This document shows, piece by piece, positions 48,938-57,643 of a stretch of 64,000 nucleotides of DNA; positions within the stretch are counted from its first letter, which is position 1, and each line of letters opens with the position of its first letter. Location of the stretch: the NCBI GenBank assembly GCA_964593795.1, contig CAZQJC010000039.1, positions 77,556-141,555 of the forward strand, read 5' to 3'. Made by a program: the position numbers and the translations under genes. Under the pieces are notes generated by a model. That model saw only the letters and a list, made by a program, of their open reading frames with translations. It was not told the DNA's origin and did no database searches. Origin of the DNA: JAHFDS01 sp964593795. Its GTDB lineage: Bacteria > Myxococcota_A > Polyangia > JAHFDS01.

Positions 48938-49714
48938 GTGATCCCAGATCTCGTCCTGCAGACGACCATCGTCGAGGGCCTCCGCACGCTCAAACGCACG
49001 CCCGCGCGCATCAACCAGCTGTTCGCGAACCTTCCGGTTCCGGTTCGCACGCAGGTGCGGGACTTCCTCACCAGCACGCCGATTCACTTCAGCCACGGGT
49101 ACCCGCTCGAGACGCCGAAGCTGCCCTCCATCATCCTGCTCCTCGAGCGAGAGGACGAACAGGCCGCGCTGCTCGGGCGCGCCATCGAGGGTGGCCCGCT
49201 GGCAGAGGAAGAGTTCCTGCTCCGGCAGGCCGACATTGGCCAACCGCGCCCGCTCGCCCGCACGGATCCGAGCGTCGGTGACACTCTCGTCACGGAGCGC
49301 GCGTCGGACTTCCCGGACGAGCAGCCTCCGCTCCTCTACGGTGAGCACGATCTCGTGGAGAGCGTCGGGCGCATCGAGCGGCTCACGTATCTGGCTGAGG
49401 TGCGCACGCAGGACTACTTCGCCACGGCCTTCCTGCACCGGGTGCTGAAGGCGGTCGTGACGGCCGCCGCCGTCCCCGACCTAGAGGCGTGGGGCATCCA
49501 CGACCTCGTCCTGTCTGGCTCCGACCTCCAGCACACCGGCCAGGAGTACCCGCATCCCGTATTCAGCCGGACGCTCCGGCTGGCGTTCCAGTACGCGTTC
49601 AGCCTTCACGAGCGGCATGCGCCGCTGCGCGCGATCGGCGGCGCCGTCTCGGCGAGCGCGCCGGGCGTCTCGTCCCCGGCGGCGACGCTGAGCTGGCAGA
49701 TCACGATCGCATAG
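48938..49714 (+). CDS. Neck or tail-completion protein candidate
   Basis: A 258-residue protein with GTG start 48938 and GGAGG four bases upstream; an ATG at 48928 opens only four codons. N-terminal helical part (VLQTTIVEGLRTLKRTPARI), then beta-rich (LPSIILLLEREDEQAALLGR) with a Ser/Ala-rich end. It follows copy 4 of the repeated element. Place before the sheath suits a tail terminator. No family recognised. Confidence 0.5.
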   Translation: MIPDLVLQTTIVEGLRTLKRTPARINQLFANLPVPVRTQVRDFLTSTPIHFSHGYPLETPKLPSIILLLEREDEQAALLGRAIEGGPLAEEEFLLRQADIGQPRPLARTDPSVGDTLVTERASDFPDEQPPLLYGEHDLVESVGRIERLTYLAEVRTQDYFATAFLHRVLKAVVTAAAVPDLEAWGIHDLVLSGSDLQHTGQEYPHPVFSRTLRLAFQYAFSLHERHAPLRAIGGAVSASAPGVSSPAATLSWQITIA

Positions 49715-49722
49715 GAGACCTC

Positions 49723-49998
49723 ATGGCCGACAAGCGTCCCCAGAGCATGACCCGCGACGAGCTGATGGCGGCGCCGCGTCTCGATCCCGAGCCGAGCCGC
49801 CCCACCGAGGGCGCCCCGGTCTTCGCGCCAACGCCTGGCCAGGTCAGCATCGACCAGTACCTCGCGCTGCGCCAGGTGCCCGAGCACCGGCGCGCCGCCC
49901 GCCGCGCCTTCGTGGGCGAGATGCGCGTGGCCACCATCGACGAGTTCGATCGTCTGTTCGCCGGTCTGGGCGGCCCCGGTGTTCCGGAGGCTCGCTGA
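49723..49998 (+). CDS. Small hypothetical protein, 91 residues
   Basis: ATG 49723 preceded by AGGAGA. MADKRPQSMTRDELMAAPRL start, then SIDQYLALRQVPEHRRAARR and MRVATIDEFDRLFAGLGGPG. Basic and helical. It resembles small proteins that often lie next to sheath genes in myoviruses. Unknown. Confidence 0.5.
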   Translation: MADKRPQSMTRDELMAAPRLDPEPSRPTEGAPVFAPTPGQVSIDQYLALRQVPEHRRAARRAFVGEMRVATIDEFDRLFAGLGGPGVPEAR

Positions 49999-50534
49999 TG
50001 GCAGGAGTTGATCGCGCCCGCGCGCGTGCACGATCGAAGGGCTGGTACGCGCGCAACCGCGATCGTGTTCTTGCGGCGGCGCGCGTCTGGCGCAAGGCGC
50101 ACGCGGAAGCAGAGCGTGACAGGAACAGGCGCTATCGGGCGAGCCACCGACAGGTGGCGCGCGCCTACTACCTGAGGCGGCGCGCGGCATTCATTGAGTG
50201 CGCCCGGCGCCGCTACCAGGAAAAGCCGGATGTGATCTGGGCGGCGAACATCAAGCGACTCTACGGGCTCACTCAGGACGACTACGAGCGGATGCTCCGC
50301 GCGCAGGGCGGCGTCTGTGCGGTCTGCAAGGGGCCGCAGCTGGGCCGCCGTAGGAGGCTCCACGTTGATCATGACCACCGAACCGGCCGTGTCCGCGCGC
50401 TCCTGTGCCAGAACTGCAACGTCGCTCTTGGTTGCGCGAGCGACGACCCAGAGCGGCTCCTGGCGCTGGCCATCTACGCAGAAACGTGGCGCAGAGTGCT
50501 GAGCCACGAGGAGGGCTGCCATGCTGTTCTTTAG
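49998..50534 (+). CDS. Endonuclease VII-like HNH protein
   Basis: A 178-residue protein with the Endonuclease VII family pattern: LYGLTQDDYERMLRAQGGVC, AVCKGP, then LHVDHDHRTGRVRALLCQNC and NVALG. This fold cleaves branched DNA in T4, but in many phages it works as a free-standing homing-type nuclease. The N-terminal third is highly Arg-rich (RARARARSKGWYARNRDRVL). ATG 49998 shares a base with the upstream TGA. It lies directly before the sheath gene and overlaps it by 14 bases, a classic intrusion spot. Confidence 0.82.
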   Translation: MAGVDRARARARSKGWYARNRDRVLAAARVWRKAHAEAERDRNRRYRASHRQVARAYYLRRRAAFIECARRRYQEKPDVIWAANIKRLYGLTQDDYERMLRAQGGVCAVCKGPQLGRRRRLHVDHDHRTGRVRALLCQNCNVALGCASDDPERLLALAIYAETWRRVLSHEEGCHAVL

Positions 50535-52773
50535 GGCCTCGAACGGCCGCATCATCGTGCACCCGGGCGGTATCACGGTAGTCGACGCCTCGGGAGGGCT
50601 CCAGCCGAGCATCTCGCTCACGGGCATCGTGGGGATCCTCGGCACCGCCTCGGGCGGGGAGCCCTGGGTGCATCCCGACGGCTGGCAGCGGGGACCCATC
50701 GTCCAGATCGACGACCCGAACGAGGCGCGTGCCATCTTCGGTTCCGGTCCCCTGGCCGATGCCGTCAAGCTGCTCTTCAACCCGTCGGGTGATCCACGCG
50801 TCGCGGGGGGCGCGTTCCGGGTGCTCGCGATCAAGCTCAACCGGTCGACGCGCTCGTGCGCCGACCTGCTGCTCGACCGGGCGGGTGCCGCTCCCGTCCT
50901 CGTGCCGCCCGATCCCTCCTCCGGTCCGATCGTGCGTCTGATCCCGAACGCCATCCCGCGCCCGGGCGCGCTGCCGGCGCCGCCGCCTAGCGGCTTCCTC
51001 CGGATCTGGTCGAAGGACTGGGGCCCGGACACCGAGAACGTGCGCGTGGCGCTCATCAGCGACGCTCAGCCGCCTTCGGTCGCGCCCGGCGCCCCCGCTG
51101 GCTCGCCGCCCAGCGTCTACCAGCCGGTGACCTCGTTCTATCTCGAGACCGCCTTCCGCAACCTGCAGGAGGACTCGCCGGTGTTCCGGCTGCCGCACTA
51201 CCGGCCGCTGGCCTCGGGCGGCCACGAGTTCGACGCCGGCGACTCGGTCTTCTCCGTGCACTACGAGCCGCCTGCCGCAGCAGCAGCGCCCGACCTTCGC
51301 ATCGGCGTCGCGACTGCGCCGCAGCCCGACGGCACCTTCGCGGCGACCACGATGACGTTCACCTCGCCCACGCTGTTCCCGGACGTCGCGCGCCATCCCG
51401 ATCACACCCTGACCGTTCGGTCGCAGGCCACGCCGGGAGGCGCCGCGCTGCCGCCCGGGACGCTGGTCGCCGCCACGTACCGCCAGCTCTTCGCGCTCGT
51501 GGCGCCGCTCATCCGGTCGGGCGGCTACACGTTCGTGCCGACCAACCCCGCGATGAACCTCGACCGTCCGTGGACCGTCCTCGATGCGCTGCCCGGCGCC
51601 GCCGGACCGGACAGCACCGACCCGGACATGACCGGGGCGTTCGCCGTCTCCGCCGCGGGCCAGCCGCCGCGCTTCGACGTCGCGCTGACGAGCTACGTGC
51701 GTCAGCTCGTGGACTGGATCAACACGTCAAGCCGCCTCATCAGCGCCGAGCCTCACCTCGATCACGTGCTCCTCTCCCGGGACCCCTCGGACCCGATGTA
51801 CCTGCCGCGCGTCCTCGCCGGCGAGGATGGCCTCCACCACGCCAACGACGCGAGCTGGTTCTTCGGTGACATCGAGGACGCCCTCGACAGCCTCCTCCAG
51901 CTGCGCGTCAACGAGGTCGTCCCCCTGTTCTCCGATCCCGCCGACATCCCGCCGACGGCCCTGTCGCCCGGCGACACCACCGGCGACCAGACTCTGCTTG
52001 CGCTGCACCTCCTGACGCGCGACCACTGCCGCCAGGCCGAGGGGCCCTACAAGAGCGAGCGCAACGCATTCATCGCCTACGACGCGCCCTACGCGCGCCT
52101 GCGCGCGCACGCTGCCAAGATCTCCGATCGCAACGTGTCCCTGGTGGGTCAGGGCGTGACGGTCCTGGATGCCCAAGGCAACATCACGCCTCTCCCCGCC
52201 TGGGCGATGGCGTGCATCGCGGCGGGCATGCAGGCCGGCGCGCCGATCGGCGAGCCGCTCACGTTCAAGTACGGCAACGTCCTCGGCATCTCGCAGAAGA
52301 ACAACACCTGGAGCTCGCGCTCGCTGACGGACTCGAACACGCTCCTGCAGTCCGGCGTCCTCTTCATGGAGCCCGTCGACGGCAAGGGCTTCCGCTTCGT
52401 CCGCGACCTGACGACCTACCTCTTCGACGCGAACCTCATCTTCACCGACCGCAACGTCAACTACGCGGTGAACACGGTCTCGTACGAGCTCCGCACCGAC
52501 CTCGAGAACCGCTTCACCGGAGTGCGAGCGCTGCCCGCCACGGTGGGTGCGATGAAGGAGGCCGCGGTGGCCAAGCTCGAGGCCCTTCGGGACGCCGGCG
52601 TCATCGTCGACTCCTTCGACGAGGAGAAGAACCAGCCCCTCTACGCCTACCGCGGGCTGGCGATCACGATCCGCGGCGACGTGGCGCTCGTGCGCGTCAC
52701 GGTCTCGCCGGTGACGGGGATCAACTACATCTCCATCACGGAGGTGCTGCAGTTGCCGGTTCTAAGGGCCTGA
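50521..52773 (+). CDS. Tail sheath protein
   Basis: A 750-residue protein. ATG 50521 has GGAGG seven bases upstream and overlaps the nuclease end. The N-terminus (GGITVVDASGGLQPSISLTG, IVGILGTASGG) and C-terminus (LENRFTGVRALPATVGAMKE, VDSFDEEKNQPLYAYRGLAI, YISITEVLQLPV) follow the conserved sheath fold, in which N- and C-terminal strands are donated between subunits. A large central part (about 230-500) is variable. Sheath contraction drives the tube through the envelope. It defines this phage as myovirus. The longer length than T4 gp18 (659) comes from the middle. Confidence 0.82.
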   Translation: MLFFRASNGRIIVHPGGITVVDASGGLQPSISLTGIVGILGTASGGEPWVHPDGWQRGPIVQIDDPNEARAIFGSGPLADAVKLLFNPSGDPRVAGGAFRVLAIKLNRSTRSCADLLLDRAGAAPVLVPPDPSSGPIVRLIPNAIPRPGALPAPPPSGFLRIWSKDWGPDTENVRVALISDAQPPSVAPGAPAGSPPSVYQPVTSFYLETAFRNLQEDSPVFRLPHYRPLASGGHEFDAGDSVFSVHYEPPAAAAAPDLRIGVATAPQPDGTFAATTMTFTSPTLFPDVARHPDHTLTVRSQATPGGAALPPGTLVAATYRQLFALVAPLIRSGGYTFVPTNPAMNLDRPWTVLDALPGAAGPDSTDPDMTGAFAVSAAGQPPRFDVALTSYVRQLVDWINTSSRLISAEPHLDHVLLSRDPSDPMYLPRVLAGEDGLHHANDASWFFGDIEDALDSLLQLRVNEVVPLFSDPADIPPTALSPGDTTGDQTLLALHLLTRDHCRQAEGPYKSERNAFIAYDAPYARLRAHAAKISDRNVSLVGQGVTVLDAQGNITPLPAWAMACIAAGMQAGAPIGEPLTFKYGNVLGISQKNNTWSSRSLTDSNTLLQSGVLFMEPVDGKGFRFVRDLTTYLFDANLIFTDRNVNYAVNTVSYELRTDLENRFTGVRALPATVGAMKEAAVAKLEALRDAGVIVDSFDEEKNQPLYAYRGLAITIRGDVALVRVTVSPVTGINYISITEVLQLPVLRA

Positions 52774-53213
52774 GCGGAGCCAGATCTCAGCCTCGATTTC
52801 GGGCTCACCGTCGAGCCCGTTGCACCCAGCGAGTGCCCGAAATCGAGGCGCGACCGCGAAGCGGGCGCGCCGAGAGGGGGCCCTCGACGAGCTTTGCTTT
52901 GCTCAGCGAGGGGAGGGATGCTGGAGATGCTGGCCTCCCTCCTAGTCGGGCGAAGCCCGAAATCCAGGCTCAGGAGCACCTTCTTCGCGCCCGGGCCGGC
53001 CTCACGGTCGCCCTCTTTGACCACGGTCTTCGCAAGCATGTCGAAGGGTGTGCTCGACCCGGCGCTCTTGCGTCCTCCTGCGTCCGGGCCGCTTGACGGA
53101 CAGTGGCGGTCAGAGGATCCCGCTCGCGCCTGGCCACGACGTGATGTGCCCACCCGCCGATTGGTCGCTGGCTGACCTCGCGTGGTAGGAGTGTCGCTCG
53201 TCAAGGAGAGGGC
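52774..53213. other. 440-base intergenic region with inverted repeats
   Basis: No supported gene; the open frames here have no ribosome site and odd composition. Contains the long inverted repeat and the third copy described below, plus a GGAGGG/CCTCCC hairpin (52912-52939), probably ending the sheath transcript and containing the helicase promoter near its end. Confidence 0.5.
52790..52849. repeat. 15-bp perfect inverted repeat
   Basis: GCCTCGATTTCGGGC (52790-52804) and GCCCGAAATCGAGGC (52835-52849) with a 30-base loop. A near copy GCCCGAAATCCAGGC lies at 52955-52969. No T-run, so a Rho-type terminator or structured RNA is possible. Confidence 0.55.
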
Positions 53214-55124
53214 ATGGCGTGGAACACCGGCCTTACCGGCAAGGCTCTTTCGATTGCAGCGACCGATGCTTCGCCGCTCCGGGTGCTGGCCGGCCCGGGC
53301 ACCGGCAAGTCCTACGCGATGATGCGTCGTGTGGCGCGACTGCTGGAGGAGGGCGTTCCGGGGAGCGCCATCTTGGCCGTGACCTTCACCCGGACGGCCG
53401 CGTCCGACCTAACGCGCGAGGTCGGCAAGCTCGGGGTGGCCGGCTGCGAGGACGTTCGTGCCGGTACGTTGCACTCGTTCTGTTTCCGAACCCTCCAGCA
53501 GACGAGCGTGCTGGAGCAGACCGGACGACACCCCAGGCCCCTCGTATCCTTCCAGGACAAGCAAGTGTTGCAGTTCGAGGCCAAGCCGATGCTCGCGGAC
53601 CTGGACTCGAAGTTCGGAGATCTGCGAGCCAAGAGCAGGCGCGTACTAGCGTTCGAGGCGGCGTGGGCGAGGCAGCAGCAGCACACCCCCGGTGAGCCCC
53701 TGACGGCGCTCGATCAGGAGTTCCACGATGCGCTGATCGCGTGGTTGATCGAGCATGAGGCGATGCTGATCGGAGAGGTCGTGCCGCAGGCGCTGGCATA
53801 CGCGAGGACCAACCCCGCGGCACCCATTCGGAGTGCATACCGCCACATCGTCGTGGACGAGTACCAGGATCTGAACCGAGCCGAGCAGGACCTGATCGAT
53901 CTCATCGCAGAGCAGGGGAAGCTGTCGGTGGTAGGTGACGAGGACCAGTCGATCTACCGGTTCCGGCACGCCAACCCCGACGGGATTCGCGACTTCAACA
54001 TTCGCCACACGTCGACTCAGGACGAGACCCTCGACGAGTGCCGGCGCTGTCCGCGGCTAGTCGTCGCGATGGCGGATCACCTGATTCGCAAGAACCACCC
54101 GCCGAGGACCGCGGAGCGACTCCGCCCCATGTCGTCACGCGACGAGGGCGAGATTCGGATCGTGCAGTGGCAGGACCTGAACGCGGAGATCGCCGGACTC
54201 GCATCGCTCGTGCGTCACCTCGTGCAGCAGCGGGGGCTCGCGATGGCGGACATCCTTGTCCTGAGCCCCCGCAGGTACGTCGGCTACGCCCTTCGCGATG
54301 CAATCCAGGGCCACGGCATCGCCTCGCACAGCTTCTACAACGAGGAGGCCTTGGACAGCGCCGAGGCGCAGGAGGCATTCGCCCTTCTCACCCTTCTGGC
54401 GAACCCTACCGATCGAACCGCGTACCGCTTCTGGCTCGGCTTCGGGAGCAACGACTGGCGTCGGGGGCAATACGCCGCGTTGGCTGCGCGCGCGCGGGCG
54501 GACCGCCGGGCGCCGCGCGATGTGATGAACGACGTCGTGGCGGGAGCACTGGCGCTGCCAGGCGTGGACAAGCTGAAGAAGCGCCACGCGCTGCTTGGCG
54601 AGGCCCTTGCTCCCCTTGGTGGCCTCGTTGGGGACGCCCTCGTCGATGCGGTCTTCCCGGCCGAAGCGTGGAGCGAGATTCTGCGCAAGGCGTGGCAAGC
54701 CGCCAAGGTTGCGGACGCGGAGGCACCCGCTGTCCTGGACCTGCTGCGGTCGCACGTGACACATCCCGAGGTGCCCGAAGGCGACATGGTCCGGATCATG
54801 AGCCTGCACAAGTCCAAGGGCCTCACCTCGAAGGCGGTCATCGTGACGACCTGCGTGCAGGGGCTGATCCCCGTCCTCGGAGACGACGAGACGCTGCGCG
54901 AGCAGCGGCGCCTGTTCTACGTGGCGCTGACGCGCGCCACCGACGTGCTTGTGCTCTCGTCATGTCTGCAGGTCGAGCGGGCGCTGGCCTTCAGCCTCGG
55001 AATGCGTGTCCGAGGTTGGGCACCGCAGGTGACGTTCACGGCGAGCCGGTTCCTCAGCGAGCTTGGTCCTTCCGCTCCGCGTGCCATCGCTGGATCGACC
55101 TGGGCGTCGGACAGCTTCAAGTGA
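53214..55124 (+). CDS. UvrD/Rep-like superfamily 1 helicase
   Basis: A 636-residue SF1A helicase. Motifs in order: VLAGPGTGKSYAMMRR (I, residues 25-40), VTFTRTAASDL (Ia), GTLHSFCFR, VVDEYQDLNRAEQ (II), VVGDEDQSIYRFRHANPDGI (III), ECRRCPRLV (IV), RIMSLHKSKGLTSKAVIVTT (V) and RLFYVALTRATDVLVLSSC (VI). It translocates 3' to 5' on single-stranded DNA. Length fits the UvrD group; the usual 2B insertion looks reduced. ATG 53214 has AAGGAGAGGGC upstream. It converges with the response regulator, and codon use is less GC-biased than in neighbouring virion genes. UvrD-type genes occur in known defence systems (Gabija GajB), so a defence role is possible. Confidence 0.85.
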   Translation: MAWNTGLTGKALSIAATDASPLRVLAGPGTGKSYAMMRRVARLLEEGVPGSAILAVTFTRTAASDLTREVGKLGVAGCEDVRAGTLHSFCFRTLQQTSVLEQTGRHPRPLVSFQDKQVLQFEAKPMLADLDSKFGDLRAKSRRVLAFEAAWARQQQHTPGEPLTALDQEFHDALIAWLIEHEAMLIGEVVPQALAYARTNPAAPIRSAYRHIVVDEYQDLNRAEQDLIDLIAEQGKLSVVGDEDQSIYRFRHANPDGIRDFNIRHTSTQDETLDECRRCPRLVVAMADHLIRKNHPPRTAERLRPMSSRDEGEIRIVQWQDLNAEIAGLASLVRHLVQQRGLAMADILVLSPRRYVGYALRDAIQGHGIASHSFYNEEALDSAEAQEAFALLTLLANPTDRTAYRFWLGFGSNDWRRGQYAALAARARADRRAPRDVMNDVVAGALALPGVDKLKKRHALLGEALAPLGGLVGDALVDAVFPAEAWSEILRKAWQAAKVADAEAPAVLDLLRSHVTHPEVPEGDMVRIMSLHKSKGLTSKAVIVTTCVQGLIPVLGDDETLREQRRLFYVALTRATDVLVLSSCLQVERALAFSLGMRVRGWAPQVTFTASRFLSELGPSAPRAIAGSTWASDSFK

Positions 55125-55139
55125 CCGCCTGAGCTGATC

Positions 55140-56522
55140 CTACGGGATCTTCAGCTGCGACGGCACGATCGCGCGGAGCTCGTTCCGGACGGTCTCCGAT
55201 GCGTGGTCGGCGAGCTTCGCCAGATCGAGCTCGATCTCGGTGGCCGTGTAGGCCAGGCGGTACTTGCCCTTGCCGTTGTTCTCGATCACGTCGTCGGGAT
55301 CGATGCCGGCGTCGCGCAGGTAGTCGTAGAGGCGCGACATCGTCTTCGTCAGGCCGGTGGCAGTGGGGTCGATCGTCACCTCGTCGGCCCAGCCCTCGCC
55401 GTCTCGACGGGCGAGCGCGAGACGCACCAGGATCGCGAGCGACTTCGGTGAGACCTTCACCTCGATCCCGTCGATCTCGATCCAGCACATGCGGTCGCGG
55501 TAGCGATGCGACAGGACCAGCCGGCGCTGAGCCGCCCGGGCGGCCTTGCGCCCTCGTGACAGCGGCGATGGCACCGCGTGGTCGGCTGTGGCGCCGGCCG
55601 CGCCGCTCGCTCGTTGCGCCTCCCGGATCTCGGCGGCGAGCTTCCGGATCTTGCGGTTCTCGTGTTTGTCGATGCAGGCGCAGTCGACGGCACCAAGCGT
55701 GAGGGCGGGCGACAGCCGAAGCTGGTCATCCTCATCGGCGACCGCGAAGGTCGCGCCAGCAGGGAGGTGCTCGACCAGTTCCGCGTTCAGGCGCTCGAGG
55801 AGCTTCCTCGGGCTGGTCTTCGTCCCCAGAGCCTCGGGCGACAGCGCGCCGCCGCGCAGCCGGGCGGCGATGAGCTGGAGCGCCAGGATGAAGCACGGCG
55901 CCGACAGCGGGGCCTGCTCACCTCCGAGCATCACGGCCGTTCGCTTGCGCATGGGCCGACCGCCTAGCGAGAGCGCCGCCCCGGTGGCCGCAGCGACGGG
56001 CGCCGCAGCCGCTGTCGCCACAGCCGTCTGGAGCCCCCTCGCTTTGCGGTTGATCTCGGCGCAGCCGACGTGGTTGTCACGCTCGCTGCGATGCAGGGCG
56101 CGGCGGATCTTCTCCTGGGGCGAGGTGTCTCCGTCCGAGAACGGCTTCAAGATGAAGTCGTCGCCGCGGTGCTGGAGTGCCCAGACCACAGACTCGTGGT
56201 CCCTGGCGTGGCTGCTCATGATGAGGACCTGCAGGTAGTGGGCATCGTCCACGCCGGGCTTGCGGCCGGGATTCCGCTTGCGGATCTCGACCAGGCACGT
56301 CTGACCCGACGCGACGTTCGGGATGGACTTGTCCTTGGCCTTGATCTGCAGGTCCAGGAGCACGACGCAGAACTCCTTGGAGTCGAGGTGCTCGAGCGCG
56401 CCCACCAGCGTCTCGGTGTGCTCGTAGGCGTGGCCGAGCGAGTCCAGGATCTCCATGACCTCCGAGGCGATCGCGCGATCGTCCTCGACGATCAGCACCC
56501 GGTGTTGCTCGCTCTCCGCCAC
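55140..56522 (-). CDS. Response regulator with receiver and winged-helix domains
   Basis: A 460-residue protein. GTG 56522 overlaps the kinase stop (TAGTG) with GGGAGAG upstream. The receiver domain shows VLIVEDD (residues 9-15), the phospho-acceptor Asp57 in VVLLDLQIK, IMSSHA and the Lys in FILKPF. After a long middle region of about 200 residues a C-terminal OmpR-like winged helix reads MCWIEIDGIEVKVSPKSLAI, LVRLALARR and KTMSRLYDYLRDAGIDPDDV. It likely turns kinase phosphorylation into DNA binding. The middle is unusual for OmpR proteins. The receiver is clear. Confidence 0.85.
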   Translation of the reverse strand: MAESEQHRVLIVEDDRAIASEVMEILDSLGHAYEHTETLVGALEHLDSKEFCVVLLDLQIKAKDKSIPNVASGQTCLVEIRKRNPGRKPGVDDAHYLQVLIMSSHARDHESVVWALQHRGDDFILKPFSDGDTSPQEKIRRALHRSERDNHVGCAEINRKARGLQTAVATAAAAPVAAATGAALSLGGRPMRKRTAVMLGGEQAPLSAPCFILALQLIAARLRGGALSPEALGTKTSPRKLLERLNAELVEHLPAGATFAVADEDDQLRLSPALTLGAVDCACIDKHENRKIRKLAAEIREAQRASGAAGATADHAVPSPLSRGRKAARAAQRRLVLSHRYRDRMCWIEIDGIEVKVSPKSLAILVRLALARRDGEGWADEVTIDPTATGLTKTMSRLYDYLRDAGIDPDDVIENNGKGKYRLAYTATEIELDLAKLADHASETVRNELRAIVPSQLKIP

Positions 56523-57640
56523 TACGGCTCTCCCTGCTCCTGCACCACGGGCAGCACGACGTGCACGGTCGAGCCCGCTCCCTCGGTGGTCGTGATCCAG
56601 ATCCGGCCGCGGTGTTCCTCCTCGATGATCCTCCGGGCCATCGGCAGGCCGACTCCCGTGCCGGCCTTTCCCTTGCTCGACGCGAACAGGTCGAACGCAC
56701 GGCCGTGGTCCGCGTCGTCCATGCCGCATCCCTGGTCGGTGATCGAGAGCGCGAGCTCGCCAGGTTCGCGCTCGACCGCCGCGATCTGGACAAGCCGCGG
56801 GCGGGCCAGCCCGTCGTAGGACTCAACCGCGTTGTCGATGAGGTGCATGAGCGCGCGCATGAGGCGGATCCGGTGCGCATCGAGCGCGATCATCGGATCG
56901 ACGGCGAGCTCGACCTGGAATGGCGTGCCGGGGAAGTGGTCCCGCGCGGCCCGCACCGCCTCCTCGACGATGCTGTGCAGCTTCTCGCCGCGGAACTCGG
57001 GCTTGACCTCCTGGGTCAGCTCCAGCAACGCGTCGATGGTCTCGAGGGTCACGGCCACGCCGTGGCGCGCCTCCGCGAGCTGCTCCTTGCAGCGCTGGAG
57101 GTCCGGCTGGATGCGGCTCATGCTGGCGTCGAGCCTGGTCAGCGCGCCGTCGAGCGGCGTCACCGTCTTCCTGATCTCGTGGTGGATCTCGCGCACGAGC
57201 ACGCCCGCGAACCGCTTCGCCGCGCGCATCGCGGTCGCGACCGCCTGGGGACCGTGCTTCTTGCCGAGGTCCTCGAGCCACGTCCCCAGCATGCGATCGT
57301 GATGATTCTGGAGTTGGTCGGTCTGTGCCTGGCTGGCACGCCGTGCCTGCGTGCGCTGCGCCGCCTGCCGGACCCAGGAGCTCTCGTCCTCGAGCAGCCG
57401 CGCCAGCGCCGCCTCGAAGCGGTCGTGCCGGAGGTGCAGGATCGCGTGGGCGACCTCTCGCCTCACCTCCCACAGGTCGTGTCCGGCAAGCTTGAGGAGC
57501 TCCTCGCCGATCGCGGCCAGGTCCGGCTCGCTGAACGAGCCGTCGCGCAAGAGATCTCCGGTCTGCTCGACGGCGTCGCGGAGCGACATCCAGTCGTCCG
57601 AACGCAGCGCGCCGATCTGTTCGGAGATCCGCTGGTCCAT
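56522..57640 (-). CDS. Sensor histidine kinase with N-terminal HEAT-like repeats
   Basis: A 372-residue soluble kinase with no membrane span. Residues 45-100 form HEAT-like helical repeats (LWEVRREVAHAILHLRHDRF, ALARLLEDESSWVRQAAQRT). The phospho-acceptor His lies in LVREIHHEIRKTVTPLDGAL (His154). The GHKL ATPase boxes are N (LIDNAVES, Asn270), G1 (SITDQGCGMDD, Asp302) and G2 (SSKGKAGTGVGLPMARRIIE). ATG 57640 lies three bases after the ATPase stop, and its own stop overlaps the regulator. The HEAT-like sensor may bind a partner protein or nucleic acid instead of a membrane signal. Confidence 0.85.
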   Translation of the reverse strand: MDQRISEQIGALRSDDWMSLRDAVEQTGDLLRDGSFSEPDLAAIGEELLKLAGHDLWEVRREVAHAILHLRHDRFEAALARLLEDESSWVRQAAQRTQARRASQAQTDQLQNHHDRMLGTWLEDLGKKHGPQAVATAMRAAKRFAGVLVREIHHEIRKTVTPLDGALTRLDASMSRIQPDLQRCKEQLAEARHGVAVTLETIDALLELTQEVKPEFRGEKLHSIVEEAVRAARDHFPGTPFQVELAVDPMIALDAHRIRLMRALMHLIDNAVESYDGLARPRLVQIAAVEREPGELALSITDQGCGMDDADHGRAFDLFASSKGKAGTGVGLPMARRIIEEEHRGRIWITTTEGAGSTVHVVLPVVQEQGEP

Positions 57641-57643
57641 CGG

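Noticed and set aside
52725..53204. Open frames on both strands in the sheath-helicase gap
   Set aside because: No ribosome site, composition unlike genes, and they cross the inverted repeats.
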